Of a stretch of 42,823 nucleotides of DNA, positions 40,013 to 42,823 are shown piece after piece (within the stretch, counting starts at the first letter, position 1; the number at the start of each line of letters is the position of its first letter). This DNA is from Rothia nasimurium. Lineage in GTDB: Bacteria; Actinomycetota; Actinomycetes; Actinomycetales; Micrococcaceae. The notes under the pieces were generated by a model. That model ran no database searches. It saw only the letters and a list, made by a program, of their open reading frames with translations, and was not told the origin of the DNA. The stretch covers positions 1 through 42,823 of the forward strand of contig NZ_SPQC01000025.1 in the NCBI RefSeq assembly GCF_004569295.1, in the 5' to 3' direction. Made by a program: the position numbers and the translations under genes.

Positions 40013-41477
40013 AGGTAAAAAGTTGTGGCTTGGAAATTTTTTTCTTTGTCTCTAAAAGTCTTACGGCCACCGCGGCAGCGGTGAGCTCACAGATAGGTTC
40101 AGGGGACCTAGACCGGCTAAAAGCCCAGCCCTCTCCCAGAGGGCGAATCTCAGCAGCGGCGGCAGCTTCTCGCAAGGTAGGAGAACCATCATGTACTAGA
40201 GTGCCGTCCATAATGCGGTTCTTGAAACTAATACAAGCTGTTGCAAAGTCACGGGTCTTGAGCTCGGTCAAGGAAGCTGCCGGGTGCTTCACGAGTAGGG
40301 CGTCCACAATAGCCTTAGTTTCACCGATGGAGTCTGCCCCAACAGCTCGTGGCTTGGCGGGCTTGATGTCTTGCTCGTACATCTGAAGAAGCCACTGGGC
40401 ACCAGGGGCAGAAGCTATCACCTTGATACAGATTTTCCCCTCTGCCCCATACCAAGCAGCCACCATAGCCGCCCGGCTACCATCGAAAGCCACGTCAAAA
40501 GCAACAGTGACCTCAGATAAGGACACCGGGGTAAGGTCAGCAGCTAAAGCATCCCAGGTCTCTAAGGGTACAAAGCTGTTCTCAGCTGTGGTCTTGCGAT
40601 TCATATAAGCACGTTCAAACTCACCGCGAGAAACAACCTCTGAGGCTTCAGCTATATCTTCTTTGGTAATCCGGTGCCCTAGGGCGGGGTGGAAATCCCA
40701 GTTATCAGGGTCAAAAGCGTTCAGGCCAGGTGCTAGAGCAAATTCTAGGTAGCCAATTTCGCTGACTGGGTCAGCAGTTGCAGCACGGCCAACCTCTACC
40801 CAGTGATTAATAAAATCGCTTTTAGCGTTTCCCATGGTTGAGAGCAAAAGCAATTGTCTATCTTCTAGCGTTACCTGGGCAGGTTTGACCGCGCCGGTTA
40901 GCTCTGAGCCTTGCACTGCGTCAAAAGCAAAAATTTCGTCAAGGTAAACATCATGTGGTGTTGAACCATGTAATGATTTACCTGTTGGAGGGAACGGTGA
41001 TAAACGGGAGCCGTTAGAAAAAGTAATTCGTTGGGAACCGATAGAAGCACGTTTAGTAATTTTAGAAGCTAAGGGTGAGTTTTCGATAGCTTCAACCATT
41101 TCGTTCCACCTCTCTGCGGCGTCTTTACCGGTCTGAGCAGTGTAGTACATGCGCCTACCCGGTATGGTCAGGGCTTTAGTGACAGCATCAATGCGGGTGC
41201 CAACGGTTTTGCCAGATTGGCGCGGGACGGTTTCGAAGTAAGTGCGGAAGCGGTAGCGTTTACCGCCGGGGCGGCGCTCTGATTTGAGTCTTAGTGACCA
41301 CTCCTGCCAAGGCATCATGGGCGTACCCAAAAGTTGTGCTACGAACCGACCAACCTCAAGAGAATGTGCCGCCCCGGGGGTTGGCATGGAAGAATAGAGG
41401 GGCTTGGCATCCCCTAGCGCTTCCCATAGTTTCCGGTCATCCGGGGCTAGAGCCTCAATAGCAGCGGGGTCAATCAT
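40002..41477 (-). CDS. terL: Terminase large subunit
   Basis: The 491-residue protein has the adenine-binding MPWQEWSLRL region, Walker A PRQSGKT (85-91), Walker B DVYLDE (176-181) and a STMGN coupling motif (213-217). The C-terminal nuclease has candidate metal-binding acidic residues in VAFDVAFDG (about 325-333) and GADSIGE, consistent with the RNase-H-like fold. It cuts concatemers and pumps DNA into the capsid. Its start overlaps the small subunit stop by 4 bp (ATGA). Confidence 0.93.
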   Translation of the reverse strand: MIDPAAIEALAPDDRKLWEALGDAKPLYSSMPTPGAAHSLEVGRFVAQLLGTPMMPWQEWSLRLKSERRPGGKRYRFRTYFETVPRQSGKTVGTRIDAVTKALTIPGRRMYYTAQTGKDAAERWNEMVEAIENSPLASKITKRASIGSQRITFSNGSRLSPFPPTGKSLHGSTPHDVYLDEIFAFDAVQGSELTGAVKPAQVTLEDRQLLLLSTMGNAKSDFINHWVEVGRAATADPVSEIGYLEFALAPGLNAFDPDNWDFHPALGHRITKEDIAEASEVVSRGEFERAYMNRKTTAENSFVPLETWDALAADLTPVSLSEVTVAFDVAFDGSRAAMVAAWYGAEGKICIKVIASAPGAQWLLQMYEQDIKPAKPRAVGADSIGETKAIVDALLVKHPAASLTELKTRDFATACISFKNRIMDGTLVHDGSPTLREAAAAAEIRPLGEGWAFSRSRSPEPICELTAAAVAVRLLETKKKISKPQLFTYEH

Positions 41478-41785
41478 AGGGCAATACCAAACTTTTCAGC
41501 CATTGCTCGGAAATCGCTATTACCCCCTGAAACATCAGGGAGCATAGCTAGGGTTTCGCGGAGTTCTTTAGAGGCCATGGCTACAGCTGAGGCGGAGCCT
41601 TTAGCCACGGCGACGCCGCAGACCTGGGCTAGGTCAAGGGTGAGCTGGGCGATAAGATAGGTTTCTTCGGTCAGCAGGTCTTCGTCTTTGATTTTTTGGA
41701 TATGTGCTTCTGCCGCTAGGCGCAGTGAAGATTTAGCGTAGCTGGGTTCTTTGTCGAAATTAAACAGTGTTTCTTGTATATTCAT
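41474..41785 (-). CDS. terS: Terminase small subunit
   Basis: The 103-residue helical protein (LAAEAHIQKIKDEDLLTEETYLIAQLTLDLAQVCG ... ASKELRETLAML ... DFRAMAEKFG) is directly upstream of terL with a 4-bp overlap and fits the P27-type small terminase in size and helical content. It would recognise the packaging site, expected nearby, probably in the AT-rich gap at 41786-41874. Confidence 0.78.
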   Translation of the reverse strand: MNIQETLFNFDKEPSYAKSSLRLAAEAHIQKIKDEDLLTEETYLIAQLTLDLAQVCGVAVAKGSASAVAMASKELRETLAMLPDVSGGNSDFRAMAEKFGIAL

Positions 41786-41874
41786 TTCTTTTTCTTTCGT
41801 TTCAGCTAATTTGGGTAAAAATTTTTTTGGGTGGGGAAAAATGGAAATGCACCGCGGGGCTTCCTGGCTATTGA

Positions 41875-42189
41875 TTATTTAAAAAATTCAATATTATTTT
41901 CTTCAACCTTTCTTTTCGTCGGCATGACGCGATTTCCCCGGGCCGAGTTACAGCTAAAGTGTGCTGGGCGAAGATTAGCGATATCATCGCTTCCACCGAG
42001 CGAACGAGGCAGAACATGGTCAACAGAGAGTCGATGTAAACGCTTCTCGAAGGAGCAGCAGCCTGGTGTATAGCGGTGGTCGATGATAGGAGCTTGGCAG
42101 AGCCAGCAGGTGAGGTTCTCTGCGTAGATTGCCCTGATGGTATCTAGCAGGTGCATAGCCCGCCTACCCCCGTATTGAGCCACCGGCAC
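41875..42189 (-). CDS. HNH endonuclease
   Basis: The product of about 104 residues has a CWLC knuckle and the HNH core LSVDHVLPRSLGGSDDIANL followed by RPAHFSCNSARG. The start is either GTG 42189 or ATG 42156, the latter with a GGGGGTAGG just upstream. HNH proteins located next to terminases assist DNA cutting in cos-type HK97-like phages. An 89-bp gap rich in T and A (41786-41874) separates it from the small terminase gene. Confidence 0.85.
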   Translation of the reverse strand: MPVAQYGGRRAMHLLDTIRAIYAENLTCWLCQAPIIDHRYTPGCCSFEKRLHRLSVDHVLPRSLGGSDDIANLRPAHFSCNSARGNRVMPTKRKVEENNIEFFK

Positions 42190-42430
42190 CCCCTTTATTG
42201 TGAGGGTAGGGGGTCTTGTGGTGGGGTATGCCCCCTAAAGCGTAGCGGGCCGGGGCGTCTACACGGTCGAGCTGGAACTTTAGCGATGCAGCCAGGAGTC
42301 GGGCGTGCTTGAGCTGCCTAATGTAGTCCTGCCGGGTGCAGGATACGGTCATGCGGTCAAGGAGTCGGTAGGCTGCTAGGGTTTCTTTGAGCAGGCGGCG
42401 GGCTTCTTCGTGGTCAGCGATGCTATGCAT
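42164..42430 (-). CDS. Hypothetical small phage protein
   Basis: The 88-residue product is helical and basic (DHEEARRLLKETLAAYRLLDRMT, QLKHARLLAASLKFQLDRVDAP), with a Gly/His/Pro-rich tail. Its ATG overlaps the stop of the upstream zinc-ribbon gene by 8 bp (ATGCATAG), so it is translationally coupled. It precedes the HNH gene. No family is recognised. Confidence 0.6.
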   Translation of the reverse strand: MHSIADHEEARRLLKETLAAYRLLDRMTVSCTRQDYIRQLKHARLLAASLKFQLDRVDAPARYALGGIPHHKTPYPHNKGGAGGSIRG

Positions 42431-42823
42431 AATAATGTCCTACATTTCCAGGGGGGCGGGGTGGGAGCTGTTTTTTGGCTTTTTCTTTTGCCAGGGCTTG
42501 ACGGCGTTGTGCAAGCAGCTCTCTAACTACCATTCGCCCGCTTCCTGCATTATCTTCTTGTATAGTCTCCAGAGAATCTTGCAGTTGCCCTTGGGAGTGA
42601 GCGGGGCAACGATAGATGGTTTGGCCGGGTATGCGGCGCTCTGCCACGACTTCACAGCCCGGTGCAATACATTGGAGCCATTTCCAATAGGCACCTGTGT
42701 GTTCTGGGCAGTAGCGGGTGTGGGGTTTGCCGGTTGGTTTGGTGCAGACGAGACATTTTCGTTGGCTGATAATTTGGGATGCAACCAGAGCGGTGGGTAC
42801 GTATTCGGCAGGTTTATCTTTGG
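42423..42823 (-). CDS. Phage zinc-ribbon protein, 5' end outside window
   Basis: The minus-strand frame is open from the window edge to the TAG at 42423, giving at least 132 residues. It reads KCLVCTKPTG, RYCPEHTG, LQCIAPGCEV and YRCPAHSQG, four cysteine/histidine knuckles consistent with two zinc ribbons, followed by a charged helical tail. A short reading from an internal GTG (42647) would lose the first knuckles and is less likely. It starts the packaging region and may be a DNA-binding regulator or recombination-associated protein. Confidence 0.7.
   Translation of the reverse strand, partial: KDKPAEYVPTALVASQIISQRKCLVCTKPTGKPHTRYCPEHTGAYWKWLQCIAPGCEVVAERRIPGQTIYRCPAHSQGQLQDSLETIQEDNAGSGRMVVRELLAQRRQALAKEKAKKQLPPRPPGNVGHYYA

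Noticed and set aside
42527-42784. 85-aa minus-strand ORF starting MHPKLSANENV
   Set aside because: The overlapping frame with four zinc knuckles, open to the window edge, is clearly the coding one.

Overview
The window looks like accessory DNA from a moderate-GC actinobacterium. Rothia or a related member of the Micrococcaceae is my best guess. The evidence is the mixed codon use, the actinobacterial style of the relaxase (TrwC), single-stranded-DNA-binding (SSB) and methylase/helicase genes, and the HK97-like siphoprophage. No chromosomal housekeeping gene is present, so the taxonomic call is inference. Two elements lie side by side: the mobilisation and leading-region part of a conjugative plasmid or ICE (about 1-27,570), and the left part of a prophage (about 28,000-42,823, continuing beyond the right edge).

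Left element. It opens with the 3' end of an IS3-family transposase (1-99). Next come a NrdH-like glutaredoxin, an orphan HicA-like toxin and a XerD-like tyrosine recombinase (874-1683). A plus-strand run follows: a zinc-ribbon protein, a type II membrane protein with a large outer domain, and a Pro/Glu-rich repeat surface protein that closes at a strong terminator (6233). A minus-strand pair (6340-7041) encodes a secreted two-cysteine protein and a tiny membrane protein. The region 7,040-9,850 is a cassette zone with a GC-rich hairpin cluster, an RHH-antitoxin TA pair, a HicAB pair and an orphan acidic protein, separated by long, near-perfect inverted repeats. A T-depleted non-coding region (9846-10480) with a candidate oriT precedes a zinc-finger/coiled-coil protein and a MobF relaxase-helicase of 1215 aa.

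Cargo and leading region. Between the relaxase and the leading region sits an AT-richer cassette: a 15-codon ORF with an ideal ribosome-binding site, a long-range hairpin, a SAM methyltransferase and an MFS exporter. This looks like an attenuator-controlled resistance or export unit. Convergent with it is ssb, followed by a giant methylase-SNF2 helicase gene (DarB-like architecture, about 3,120 aa if intact). That gene is split by a one-base shift at an A4 run, and its 5' end overlaps a second, differently coded 138-aa acidic ORF.

Right element. An AAA+ ATPase and a tyrosine integrase are on the plus strand. They converge on a minus-strand late operon. Read from its promoter side, this runs: zinc-ribbon protein, small protein, HNH endonuclease, small and large terminase, zinc protein, portal, fused protease-capsid protein, connector, tail terminator-like protein, HK97-gp10-like protein, major tail protein, tail chaperone with a -1 frame extension, tape measure, two tail-tip proteins, amidase endolysin, two holin-like proteins and a 37-aa membrane peptide.

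The observations most worth following up are the leader-peptide/methyltransferase/MFS cassette, the split and overprinted methylase-helicase, the T-depleted tract with candidate oriT, the repeated GD-V modules in the giant protein, and the secreted two-cysteine protein/membrane protein pair. All family assignments are from reading the translations; no database search was possible.
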